From Nitrospirota bacterium (GTDB lineage: Bacteria > Nitrospirota > CAKKRA01 > 9FT-COMBO-42-15): 7,967 nucleotides of DNA. Below the pieces are notes generated by a model, which worked only from the letters and a program-made list of their open reading frames with translations, had not been told where the DNA came from and made no database searches. Positions 1-5,874 of the stretch are shown piece after piece. The DNA is taken from assembly GCA_023248415.1 (NCBI GenBank), contig JAHFEP010000131.1, positions 1-7,967 on the forward strand, written 5' to 3'. Position numbers and translations under genes: made by a program. Every line of letters starts with the position of its first letter. The first letter of the stretch is position 1.

Positions 1-47
1 TCGTCAATGCTATTTTTGGTCTGGCAGCCCAGCAGCGTCATCTTCAC
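1..47 (-). CDS. 5' start of an unidentified downstream gene (partial)
   Basis: Just after the radical SAM stop codon there is an open frame that leaves the window. It can start at GTG (47-45) or at an in-frame ATG (41-39). The GTG is preceded by AGGA with a 6-nt gap, a reasonable ribosome-binding site, so I prefer it. The visible product reads MKMTLLGCQTKNSID. A hydrophobic first strand (MTLLG) is common in Rossmann-fold and sugar-modifying enzymes, but 15 residues are too few to name a family. The 2-nt gap from the previous stop suggests it continues the same operon. Confidence 0.45.
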   Translation of the reverse strand, partial: MKMTLLGCQTKNSID

Positions 48-49
48 TA

Positions 50-1126
50 TTAATCCTGCAGATAATCAGCAACTATTTTTAAGTCACAGCGGTCTTTGCA
101 TCTATAATTTCTTGGGAATTTTCCTGTAATGTGCATCATTCTAAATTCTCTATATTCTTCTGAATTCCAGATCTCTTCCAGAGATTTATCCATAACACTC
201 CCCATTGGCATCTCGCAATTAAAATCCTGAGTGCAAGGAACTACTGTGCCATCAACCATTACAGTAAGAGAAGTCCATGGAAATTCACAGTACTGCGACT
301 CGTAATGAGATTTTGCCTGTTCACTTTTTTCATTTTTAAAGTACCATTGATTATCGAGACTTTTAATATATGCATATACATCCTTACCCCTCCAGATTTT
401 AAAAAACTCTTCTGCTTCCTTGTCTACATCTCTATTAAGTTTGATCATACATATAACAATGGTAACAGGATAGCTGCCTTTCTCTTTCAGGTCAAGCACA
501 CCGAGTATTTTATCATACGCCTGGCTAAAATCTGCACGGCGCCCGCGAATCTCTTTCAGCTTTTCATCGCTTATGCTGTCAATTGAAAATTTAATATACT
601 TTAAACCAGCCTTAAACAATCCTTCAATCTTCTTAAGATTAATATTTGAGGGGTTACAGGAAAAATATGTGAGCATACCCTTTGCTGAGAAGTTTTCTAT
701 TCTTTCTTTCAAAAGAGGGTCAAAGAGTGGTTCGCCAAATCCATGCATTGTAACAGCCTTGGAACTTATAAAGAAATAAAAAGGGTTTTCGCCGCGATCT
801 TTAACATCCATGCCAATTTCTTTCCTGACAAAGTGGACCCATTTGTCAAATTCTGTTTTCTTATGTGGAAAAATCTGCTCCGCAACCCTGTTAAATACCT
901 TTTTGTTCATATCCTCAATTTTCCGACTCATCTCAGTAGTTCGTGGGCACATCACACATGTCATATTACATTTGTTTGTTGTCTCAATATTAAATAAGTA
1001 TGGCTTAAGGTTGCGTTCCTGCTCAAATTTTAAAAACAATTCTGAATAATTTTTAGCACTCCATTGATGTGCTGTTATCTTTTTTTTCAAATGAAAGGTA
1101 TTCTGGAAAAACTTAATATCAAACAT
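50..1126 (-). CDS. Radical SAM protein with SPASM-type C-terminal domain
   Basis: A 358-residue radical SAM enzyme. Residues 53-60 hold the CxxxCxxC motif (C53, C57, C60), whose cysteines ligate the SAM-cleaving 4Fe-4S cluster. A GEP motif follows at 131-133 (HGFGEP), with about 70 residues between, longer than usual. SIDS near 181-184 fits a core beta strand. The C-terminal part is SPASM-like: C280, C298, C304 and a CxxxC at 343-347 could bind auxiliary clusters, and DGTVVPC and EEIW are typical of this domain. No substrate can be assigned. The start codon overlaps the end of the cytidylyltransferase gene by 8 bp, so it is probably translationally coupled and acts in the same sugar pathway, for example in epimerisation, dehydration or another radical change to a sugar or its carrier. 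That role is inferred from position only. A peptide-modifying role is less likely, since I see no precursor-peptide gene nearby. Confidence 0.9.
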   Translation of the reverse strand: MFDIKFFQNTFHLKKKITAHQWSAKNYSELFLKFEQERNLKPYLFNIETTNKCNMTCVMCPRTTEMSRKIEDMNKKVFNRVAEQIFPHKKTEFDKWVHFVRKEIGMDVKDRGENPFYFFISSKAVTMHGFGEPLFDPLLKERIENFSAKGMLTYFSCNPSNINLKKIEGLFKAGLKYIKFSIDSISDEKLKEIRGRRADFSQAYDKILGVLDLKEKGSYPVTIVICMIKLNRDVDKEAEEFFKIWRGKDVYAYIKSLDNQWYFKNEKSEQAKSHYESQYCEFPWTSLTVMVDGTVVPCTQDFNCEMPMGSVMDKSLEEIWNSEEYREFRMMHITGKFPRNYRCKDRCDLKIVADYLQD

Positions 1127-1829
1127 TTTGCTCTTTCATCAAGGTCTCTAAGATTTTAAAATCTACCTCTCTATCCACATCAACTGAGCTGAATTCATCC
1201 ATTAAATACAGCTTTGACCTCTTAGGGATTCTTTGCTTATCTTCCAGAATAGCCTTTCTTGAAAAGACCCAGATAGAGTTATTTAAATCGTACACAGGTG
1301 GGCAGTCCTGCCTTCTCGTAATAGGCATTTCAGGCTCTATAGCAATCCTTATATAATTATTTTCGCTTACAACCATATTAAAATATGGGTTCCTTCTTGA
1401 TGGAATTACTGAAATAACAGCATCACAATCACCATTTTTAAAAATCTTGACACAGTTTTCCACATCCACTACATATCTCAAAGGACTTGTTGCATCAAGC
1501 AGTACAATACACTCAATAGGCAACTTATATAAAGATTCACATTCATTGATAGCATGCTCAAGGACAGGCATCATGGGTGTATCATCCCTTGCAAGTTCGG
1601 AGGGGCGGATAAATGGAACCTCCGCTCCATATCTTTTTGAAATATCCGCAATCCTCTCGCTATCAGTGGACACAATCAGACGATCAACGGAAGGACAGGA
1701 TAGGCCACATTCAATAGAATATGCAATAAGAGGCTTGCCGAGTAATGGACGAATATTTTTATCTTTTACTCCCTTTGACCCACCCCTCGCAGGAATAATC
1801 CCAAGAATAATGCCTGAACCTTTTTTCAT
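1119..1829 (-). CDS. neuA: NeuA-type acylneuraminate (nonulosonate) cytidylyltransferase
   Basis: A 236-residue nucleotidyltransferase expected to activate a nonulosonic acid (sialic, legionaminic or pseudaminic type) with CTP to give the CMP-sugar. The glycine-rich CTP loop PARGGSKG is at residues 13-20, followed by KN at 24-25. STDSE (54-58), RPSELARDD, LLDATSPLR and RRQD occur in the expected order, and VDVDREVDF near the C-terminus supplies the likely metal-binding aspartates. NNSIW stands where many relatives have NGAIY, so the sugar may differ from Neu5Ac. The length is normal for a single-domain enzyme. It shares 1 bp with the Gfo/Idh gene upstream and 8 bp with the radical SAM gene downstream. 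No NeuB-type synthase is in view, so the exact sugar is unknown. The symbol denotes the family, not a proven substrate. Confidence 0.88.
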   Translation of the reverse strand: MKKGSGIILGIIPARGGSKGVKDKNIRPLLGKPLIAYSIECGLSCPSVDRLIVSTDSERIADISKRYGAEVPFIRPSELARDDTPMMPVLEHAINECESLYKLPIECIVLLDATSPLRYVVDVENCVKIFKNGDCDAVISVIPSRRNPYFNMVVSENNYIRIAIEPEMPITRRQDCPPVYDLNNSIWVFSRKAILEDKQRIPKRSKLYLMDEFSSVDVDREVDFKILETLMKEQNV

Positions 1830-2845
1830 TAAACCTCACCTATAATCTCAGATAGCCTAACCACTCTCCTGTCCTTTGAGGACTTATGAGCCGCTAAAGC
1901 TATCCTGAGCACTTCAATTCCGTCACTAAGACTGATAGCAGGCTTGCCGCCATCCTGTATAATATTTAAAAAATGTTTCATATGGTCAACAAACATGACA
2001 TTTCTATCAAAAGCGGCTGGTTGTGTAAATATCTTGGTTTTTGATTTCCCACGTGTCTTTAATATCACTTCACCAGAATTATAATCCCATCTTATAATCC
2101 CATTGCTTCCGACGAGTTCGCATGTCCTGCGATAAAAGGGACTCAAATAGTCCAACTCAACCTGAGCGACGAACCCATTTTTAAAACGAAGGAGTATCTG
2201 GGCAATATCTTCTGTTTCTATCTCCAGATCAGAAATATGATCAAGAAAGGCTGAAACATCTGATACAGGTCCAAAACACCAGTAAAGATAATCTAATTCA
2301 TGAATCAAGTCAAATAATACTCCACCACCATATCCTGATTTTGCACTGTAGGAATATCTGTAATCCTGGTTCGGTCTCCATTCAGGTAAAAATTGTCCTA
2401 CACAGGAAGTGGCTAAATAGGGTGTACCTATCAAACCGTCCGACAGTATTTGACGGATTTTTATGATATTAGGATGAAATCGCATCATGCAGCCGATTTC
2501 AACAATAAGCCTTTTTGAGTCTATAATTTCCTTCAACTCCTGAACCCCTTCCAGAGTATGTGAAAGAGGTTTTTCTATAAATAAATGCATCCCTCTTTGT
2601 GCTCCTAACAGGGCGGCAGAAATATGCTGGTCAGGACGGTTAGCAACTACTACAGCATCATGTTTTGCAGCTATTGCCTCATCGAGCGAATCAAAAAGTT
2701 TTATGCCATATTTTTTAATTAACTCATCTTTTAAATCGATGCGATATCTGAATGCGGAAACTTCCACATTAAGCGATAAAAGATTTTCTATGTGTCTGCA
2801 GCCGACTGAACCTGTACCAATAACCAAGACTGCAGGTCTTTTCAT
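1829..2845 (-). CDS. Gfo/Idh/MocA-family NAD(P)-dependent sugar dehydrogenase
   Basis: A 338-residue oxidoreductase of the Gfo/Idh/MocA family. The N-terminal Rossmann fold shows GTGSVG at 10-15 for NAD(P) binding, and IEKPL at 90-94 carries the family EKP lysine. GGGVLFDLIHELDYL (about 173-187) holds the aspartate and histidine (D179, H182) typical of the substrate and catalytic site. The C-terminal half fits the usual beta-sheet substrate domain. Members oxidise or reduce a hydroxyl or keto group on free or nucleotide-linked sugars. Direct overlap with the NeuA-type gene suggests a nonulosonate or its precursor as substrate (inference). The ATG at 2845 has no clear Shine-Dalgarno sequence. 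It lies in an ATGA overlap with a small open frame upstream, so coupled initiation is possible. No good promoter is visible just upstream, where mobile-element debris begins. Confidence 0.92.
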   Translation of the reverse strand: MKRPAVLVIGTGSVGCRHIENLLSLNVEVSAFRYRIDLKDELIKKYGIKLFDSLDEAIAAKHDAVVVANRPDQHISAALLGAQRGMHLFIEKPLSHTLEGVQELKEIIDSKRLIVEIGCMMRFHPNIIKIRQILSDGLIGTPYLATSCVGQFLPEWRPNQDYRYSYSAKSGYGGGVLFDLIHELDYLYWCFGPVSDVSAFLDHISDLEIETEDIAQILLRFKNGFVAQVELDYLSPFYRRTCELVGSNGIIRWDYNSGEVILKTRGKSKTKIFTQPAAFDRNVMFVDHMKHFLNIIQDGGKPAISLSDGIEVLRIALAAHKSSKDRRVVRLSEIIGEV

Positions 2846-3015
2846 AAATTGAACACATAAAAGAGGGTATATAATGGAAAAAATATGAAGCGCATCTTTC
2901 GAATTACTATTTGATATTTTTTTTTAGAACACTGCTCCGCTCTCTCAGTTACATTGCTGTAACCTACTGGGGTATCACCGCACACCACTTTATCTTCACT
3001 TACTAAGACGGTCAT
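2842..3015 (-). other. 57-codon open frame overlapping the Gfo/Idh start; probably element debris
   Basis: An ATG at 3015-3013 opens a frame of 57 codons ending at TGA 2844-2842, which overlaps the Gfo/Idh ATG in an ATGA arrangement. The first half reads as an ordinary soluble peptide (MTVLVSEDKVVCGDTPVGYS, then NVTERAEQC). The rest follows an A9 run and becomes lysine-rich and then hydrophobic, which looks like random read-through. The NVTERAEQC part is the 26-bp repeat seen again at 4682-4707. I do not recognise a protein family. The N-terminal half may be a relic of a transposon gene, possibly the tail of a TnpB-like protein, that now only supplies translational coupling. A real small gene is possible but less likely. 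Confidence 0.3.
2929..2954 (-). repeat. 26-bp dispersed direct repeat, copy A
   Basis: This stretch matches 4682-4707 at 24 of 26 positions in the same orientation. Read on the minus strand in the frame VTERAEQC, both differences (AGA/AGG and GCG/GCA) fall at third codon positions and are silent. That suggests both copies derive from a protein-coding sequence rather than from a random palindrome. Outside the 26 bp the two copies diverge. Confidence 0.7.
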
Positions 3016-3020
3016 AAGTA

Positions 3021-3099
3021 AACTAAAGTTGCCATGTGAGACCTATCCCCACCCACAGGGTGGGGCTTTACGGCCTCACAAAAACCAGCAACTTTAGTT
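3021..3099. mobile_element. 79-nt nested palindrome with GC-rich core hairpin (IS200/IS605-like end or derived miniature element)
   Basis: Three stems are nested. The outer 12-bp arms are AACTAAAGTTGC (3021-3032) and GCAACTTTAGTT (3088-3099). The middle arms are TGTGAG (3035-3040) and CTCACA (3075-3080), extended by CC/GG after one mismatch. The core is CCCCACCC (3047-3054), ACA loop, GGGTGGGG (3058-3065). On the minus strand the core has the same design as the hairpin at 3123-3141: GCCCC, four variable bases, TGT, four complementary bases, GGGGAT. Read as protein it also ends in a similar tail and stop (APPCGWG*). Subterminal hairpins of this kind are known from IS200/IS605 elements and their non-autonomous derivatives. 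No transposase gene remains here, so this is a relic or a miniature element. A structured RNA is the alternative. Confidence 0.55.
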
Positions 3100-3118
3100 A
3101 TAGATTTAAAAGCGCCAT

Positions 3119-3160
3119 TCATCCCCGTTCACAGAACGGGGCATTCTGGCTGATTTTCGT
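3119..3160 (-). mobile_element. Probable 3' end of an IS200/IS605-type tnpB with stop-codon hairpin
   Basis: Past the point where epimerase similarity stops, the frame runs on as TKISQNAPFCERG and then TGA. The last codons form a perfect hairpin: CCCCGTTC (3123-3130), ACA, GAACGGGG (3134-3141). Many TnpB proteins of IS200/IS605 and IS1341-type elements end in a short QEAP-like tail encoded by just such a hairpin, which in the RNA is part of the guide (omega) RNA 3' scaffold. The match here is short and rests on pattern memory, not on an alignment. It is supported by the second, covarying hairpin 60-80 bp away. The rest of the gene is absent. Confidence 0.5.
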
Positions 3161-3361
3161 AAAGCCTACAATATTACTGTCTATATAGGCATAGGGATTT
3201 ATAAGAGAATACCTTACGCCTGCCTGTGCAGCAAGGTTTACTACAACATCAAGATTCTCTGTTTTGTCAATTCCTACTACAACATCACCCCTCTCCAGCA
3301 GTCTCTTACACAAATAAAAGCCTATAAAGCCTGCTGCCCCTGTTACTAATATCCTGTTCAT
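3119..3361 (-). pseudogene. Remnant of a UDP-glucuronate 4-epimerase-type (SDR) gene
   Basis: The first 33 residues give a clear extended-SDR Rossmann start, with TGAAGFIG at 7-14 and a VVGID strand end at 28-32. Residues 36-67 match the next conserved block (NLDVVVNLAAQAGVRYSLIN, then DSNIVGF). Intact family members have roughly 45-50 residues between these blocks, so an in-frame internal deletion lies near 3262. Homology ends at about F67 (3163-3161), where family members would continue for some 250 more residues including the YxxxK catalytic pair. Here the frame runs into a transposon-like tail and stops. The product cannot be an active enzyme. The ATG overlaps the dehydrogenase stop by 4 bp (ATGA), so the intact ancestor was a coupled operon member. 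Such epimerases act on UDP-uronic acids, which fits the WbpA-type enzyme before it. Confidence 0.85.
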
Positions 3362-4674
3362 GCCTTATATACCTTATCGCTTTTTATTCCATTTCTCTCA
3401 AATGCATTTCTTGTGTCTACAATACACTTTGAATGTTTCTCTATGAAAGCATATTCATACAACGAATGATCTGTCAAAAGAAGTGTTATATCTGCACCAC
3501 TCAAAACCTCTTTTGAAAGCTCAATAGAATACATATCAATATCTGAATAGTGTCGGTGGCCTCCGCATAACGGAACATATGGATCATTGTATTGCACCTC
3601 TGCACCACTCTGTTTCAATAGTTGGATTATCTTCAAAGAAGGTGATTCCCTCTGGTCATCTACATCCTTCTTATATGCCATACCCAACACAAGGATTTTT
3701 GAACCATTCAGTGATTTACCTGTCCTATTTAGAATCAATCCTAACTTTTGGATCACATAGTATGGCATATTTGTATTTATCTCGCCAGCAAGCTCTATAA
3801 AACGGGTAGCAAAATCATATTCTCTCGCCTTCCATGTTAAATAAAATGGATCAATGGGAATGCAGTGTCCGCCAAGCCCTGGCCCTGGATAGAATGCTTC
3901 AAAGCCAAATGGCTTTGACTTAGCTGCCTCTATTATTTCCCAGATATCTATTCCCATTCTGTCAAAGAGCATCTTAAGTTCATTTACCATGGCTATGTTA
4001 ACTGCCCTGTAGATATTCTCAAGAAGCTTTGTTGCCTCAGCAGCCCTTGTTGATGATACAGAAACAGTCTTTACAACTATAGAGTCATAAAGGGCTTTAG
4101 TAACAGCAAGGCATTTCTCTGTATAACCACTTATTACTTTTGGAATTGTAGAAGTTGAAAAATCTTTTCTATTTGGATCTTCTCTTTCAGGAGAATATGC
4201 GAGAAAGAAGTCGTCTCCTGCCTTTAATCCTTTCTCTTCAAGTATGACCTTCATATCCTCATCGGTAGTTCCCGGATATGTCGTGGATTCAAGGACAATA
4301 AGCTGACCTTTTTGAAGGTGTTGAGCAATTGTCTTTGTTGTGCTGTAAATATATGTCATATCTGGTTCTCTATTTTTGTTAAGCGGTGTCGGCACACAGA
4401 TAATAATACAATCTATTTCAGAGAGTTTTGAAAAATCGGAAGTCGGGAAAAAGTGGCTTATATTCTTAGAAATGAGTTTTGAATCAATATGCTTGATATA
4501 ACTCTCACCATGTTTGAGCTTCGCTACTTTCTCATTATCAACATCAAAACCTGTTACGCTGAAACCGGCTTTACAAAATTCAATTACAAGTGGCAACCCC
4601 ACATAACCAAGTCCAATGATACCTATGGTTGCCTTTTTTGATTTTATTTTATCTATTAAGCCAGATTTTTCCAT
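3358..4674 (-). CDS. wbpA: UDP-N-acetylglucosamine 6-dehydrogenase (WbpA/UDP-sugar dehydrogenase family)
   Basis: A 438-residue UDP-sugar dehydrogenase, full length for the family. It performs the two-step NAD-dependent oxidation of C6 to give a UDP-uronic acid for surface glycans. GLGYVGLPL at 21-29 is the NAD-binding loop, E129-ST is the strand end near the active site, and ATKLLENIYRAVN (about 214-226) includes the conserved lysine and asparagine. PGPGLGGHCIPIDP carries the catalytic cysteine C271. YSPEREDPNR (160-169) favours the WbpA-like UDP-GlcNAc dehydrogenases over UDP-glucose dehydrogenases such as Ugd. The C-terminal nucleotide-binding domain (ILVLGMAYKKDVDDQRESPS) is intact. The ATG at 4674 follows a 91-bp gap after the NusG-like gene; that gap contains copy B of the 26-bp repeat. 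I see no strong ribosome-binding site. The downstream epimerase is broken, so the product may now be used without 4-epimerisation unless another epimerase exists. Confidence 0.9.
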   Translation of the reverse strand: MEKSGLIDKIKSKKATIGIIGLGYVGLPLVIEFCKAGFSVTGFDVDNEKVAKLKHGESYIKHIDSKLISKNISHFFPTSDFSKLSEIDCIIICVPTPLNKNREPDMTYIYSTTKTIAQHLQKGQLIVLESTTYPGTTDEDMKVILEEKGLKAGDDFFLAYSPEREDPNRKDFSTSTIPKVISGYTEKCLAVTKALYDSIVVKTVSVSSTRAAEATKLLENIYRAVNIAMVNELKMLFDRMGIDIWEIIEAAKSKPFGFEAFYPGPGLGGHCIPIDPFYLTWKAREYDFATRFIELAGEINTNMPYYVIQKLGLILNRTGKSLNGSKILVLGMAYKKDVDDQRESPSLKIIQLLKQSGAEVQYNDPYVPLCGGHRHYSDIDMYSIELSKEVLSGADITLLLTDHSLYEYAFIEKHSKCIVDTRNAFERNGIKSDKVYKA

Positions 4675-4681
4675 TCTTTAC

Positions 4682-4707
4682 ACACTGCTCTGCCCTCTCA
4701 GTTACAT
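4682..4707 (-). repeat. 26-bp dispersed direct repeat, copy B
   Basis: Second copy of the sequence at 2929-2954, same orientation, 24 of 26 bases identical, and just upstream of the dehydrogenase start (ATG at 4674). Its minus-strand frame also reads VTERAEQC. Only the short core is shared; the flanks differ. Together the two copies bracket the dehydrogenase and the broken epimerase. Confidence 0.7.
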
Positions 4708-4764
4708 CTAAATTTTGTTATTTAGAAGCAACTTACAGGGAATAAACTTAGTTCAAGTTCTAAG
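4708..4764 (-). promoter_or_regulatory. Two small hairpins in the NusG-like/dehydrogenase gap
   Basis: The 91-bp gap holds two short dyads: CTAAAT (4708-4713) with ATTTAG (4720-4725) around a 6-nt loop, and CTTAG (4747-4751) with CTAAG (4760-4764). Neither has the GC-rich stem and U-run of an intrinsic terminator. Specialised NusG paralogues can be recruited by nearby nucleic-acid elements, so this untranslated segment directly after such a gene is a candidate site. I see no ops/JUMPstart-like GGCGGTAG sequence. The functional reading is speculative; in AT-rich DNA short dyads arise by chance. Confidence 0.25.
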
Positions 4765-4765
4765 A

Positions 4766-5290
4766 CTAAATTACTTCAACTTCTGGTGCTTCAATCTTTA
4801 CGGCTACCCCGCGCTGGAGAATGTCTATAGAAAGTACAAGTAAATGTTGTCCAACCTTTTCAGTAAGAATACCTTCTACTCCAGCAAGTGGGCCACTTTT
4901 TATTCTCACTATTTGACCTTCTTTTAAATAAGGATAAGGGTCCATGGATTTTTTATTTTCAACAAGCCTCTTCAACGAAATTATCTGTTCTTCCGGAATC
5001 GGTTCCGGCTTGCTATATGAACCAAGAAATCTAACAACACCCTTTGTTTTTAAAATAGTTAATCTATCTTGAGAATTTCTATTTATATAAACAAAGAGAT
5101 AACCCGGAAAAAGAGGAAAGCCAATAACCTTCTTCCTGTCCCTCCATCTGCTAAGCCTTTCTACTACAGGTAAAAATGCTTCTATCCCAGCCTTTACTAA
5201 TCTTTCCCATACCTTAAACTCGTGTCTTGATTTCACATGGATAGCATACCAGCATAGGTTTGAAATGTTAGATAAGCTTATAACCTCCAT
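4766..5290 (-). CDS. NusG-family specialised transcription antiterminator (UpxY/RfaH/LoaP-like)
   Basis: A 174-residue NusG paralogue. Residues 13-110 form the NGN domain that binds RNA polymerase, with WYAIHVKSRHEFKV at the start, FPGYLFVYI in the middle and VVRFLGS near its end. The C-terminal third is a KOW domain (GQIVRIKSGPLAGVEGILTE). The product is shorter and more divergent than housekeeping NusG, and it sits in a polysaccharide locus with no secE or ribosomal-protein neighbours. That is the setting of UpxY-, RfaH- or LoaP-type factors, which let RNA polymerase read through long capsule or exopolysaccharide operons. The ATG lies inside the end of the upstream regulator gene (13-bp overlap) and has no clear ribosome-binding site, so coupled translation is likely. 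The expected target is its own operon, beginning with the dehydrogenase gene (inference). Confidence 0.9.
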   Translation of the reverse strand: MEVISLSNISNLCWYAIHVKSRHEFKVWERLVKAGIEAFLPVVERLSRWRDRKKVIGFPLFPGYLFVYINRNSQDRLTILKTKGVVRFLGSYSKPEPIPEEQIISLKRLVENKKSMDPYPYLKEGQIVRIKSGPLAGVEGILTEKVGQHLLVLSIDILQRGVAVKIEAPEVEVI

Positions 5291-5868
5291 AAGTAATAAA
5301 TTTTATCAGAACTTATATCGGATTGATTTATTGTATTAATTATCTTTTCATCCATGGATGAAACCAGTATGGCATCGTAATCTATACTGTCTATATCATC
5401 TTTTGTATAAATATGCTGGTTAAAAAAACCATTCTCTATTTTTTTCTTACCCACAATTCCAATAACTTCAAGAGGGAGTCCACGGGTAGAGATAAAACAC
5501 ATTTCAGCAATTTCACCATCACCCCATAAAAGTATATTTTTAACACCAGCAGCCTGCATTTTTACATATGTATATTCAATTTTCTGCCTTACTTCTCTGA
5601 AATAATTCATGGAACGATACATATAATTATATGTAAGCCTAACCTTTTCTGTAAAACCCTTTGGTGTAATGATATATTTGATTCTCTTTTTAGGAAGATT
5701 TTTAACCTTTATATGCCCCTTTTTGTAGAGTCTTCTTACATAGGCATTTACCAGCCCAAGCGCAATCCCAAGACGAGCAGCTAATGCCCTCTGGGTAATC
5801 ATGGGCTCACGCATTAATTCATCAAGAAGTTTAAGGGATACATCATCAGAAGTGTGGCCATCGTTCAT
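5278..5868 (-). CDS. EPS-associated MarR-type winged-helix regulator with C-terminal Rossmann-like domain
   Basis: I place the start at the ATG 5868-5866, giving 196 residues. The frame is open 40 codons further up to 5988, but that extension has no domain character and covers the promoter at 5903-5875. Residues 10-71 are a winged helix-turn-helix: ITQRALAARLGIALGLVNAYVRRL is the helix-turn-helix, and the GHIKVK and YIITPKG strands form the wing. This matches the MarR-like regulators typical of exopolysaccharide loci. Residues 72-105 look like a helical linker. From about 108 to the end there is an alpha/beta domain beginning KNILLWGDGEIAE, a GxGxxA-like turn, followed by VIGIVGKKK, YDAILVSSMDE and KIYYLWRL. 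That resembles the small Rossmann-like domain seen in sugar acyltransferases (PglD type) and may sense a nucleotide or nucleotide-sugar. The gene overlaps the NusG-like gene by 13 bp. It probably controls the polysaccharide operon; activator or repressor cannot be told. Confidence 0.82.
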   Translation of the reverse strand: MNDGHTSDDVSLKLLDELMREPMITQRALAARLGIALGLVNAYVRRLYKKGHIKVKNLPKKRIKYIITPKGFTEKVRLTYNYMYRSMNYFREVRQKIEYTYVKMQAAGVKNILLWGDGEIAEMCFISTRGLPLEVIGIVGKKKIENGFFNQHIYTKDDIDSIDYDAILVSSMDEKIINTINQSDISSDKIYYLWRL

Positions 5869-5874
5869 GAATTG

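Noticed and set aside
305..1049. Several plus-strand open frames opposite the radical SAM gene
   Set aside because: They overlap each other and the clear radical SAM/SPASM coding frame, and show no motifs of their own.
1447..1845. 132-codon plus-strand open frame opposite the cytidylyltransferase gene
   Set aside because: It is a shadow of a strongly supported gene; the translation has no motif and looks like the complement of conserved codons.
2868..2875. TATATA (minus strand) as a -10 box for the Gfo/Idh gene
   Set aside because: No acceptable -35 box lies 16-18 bp upstream, and such AT-rich octamers are common in this DNA.
2846..3118. Group II intron or known riboswitch in the debris region
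   Set aside because: I looked for a domain V-like hairpin and for familiar riboswitch cores and saw neither; the paired tail-and-stop hairpins fit an IS200/IS605-type end better.
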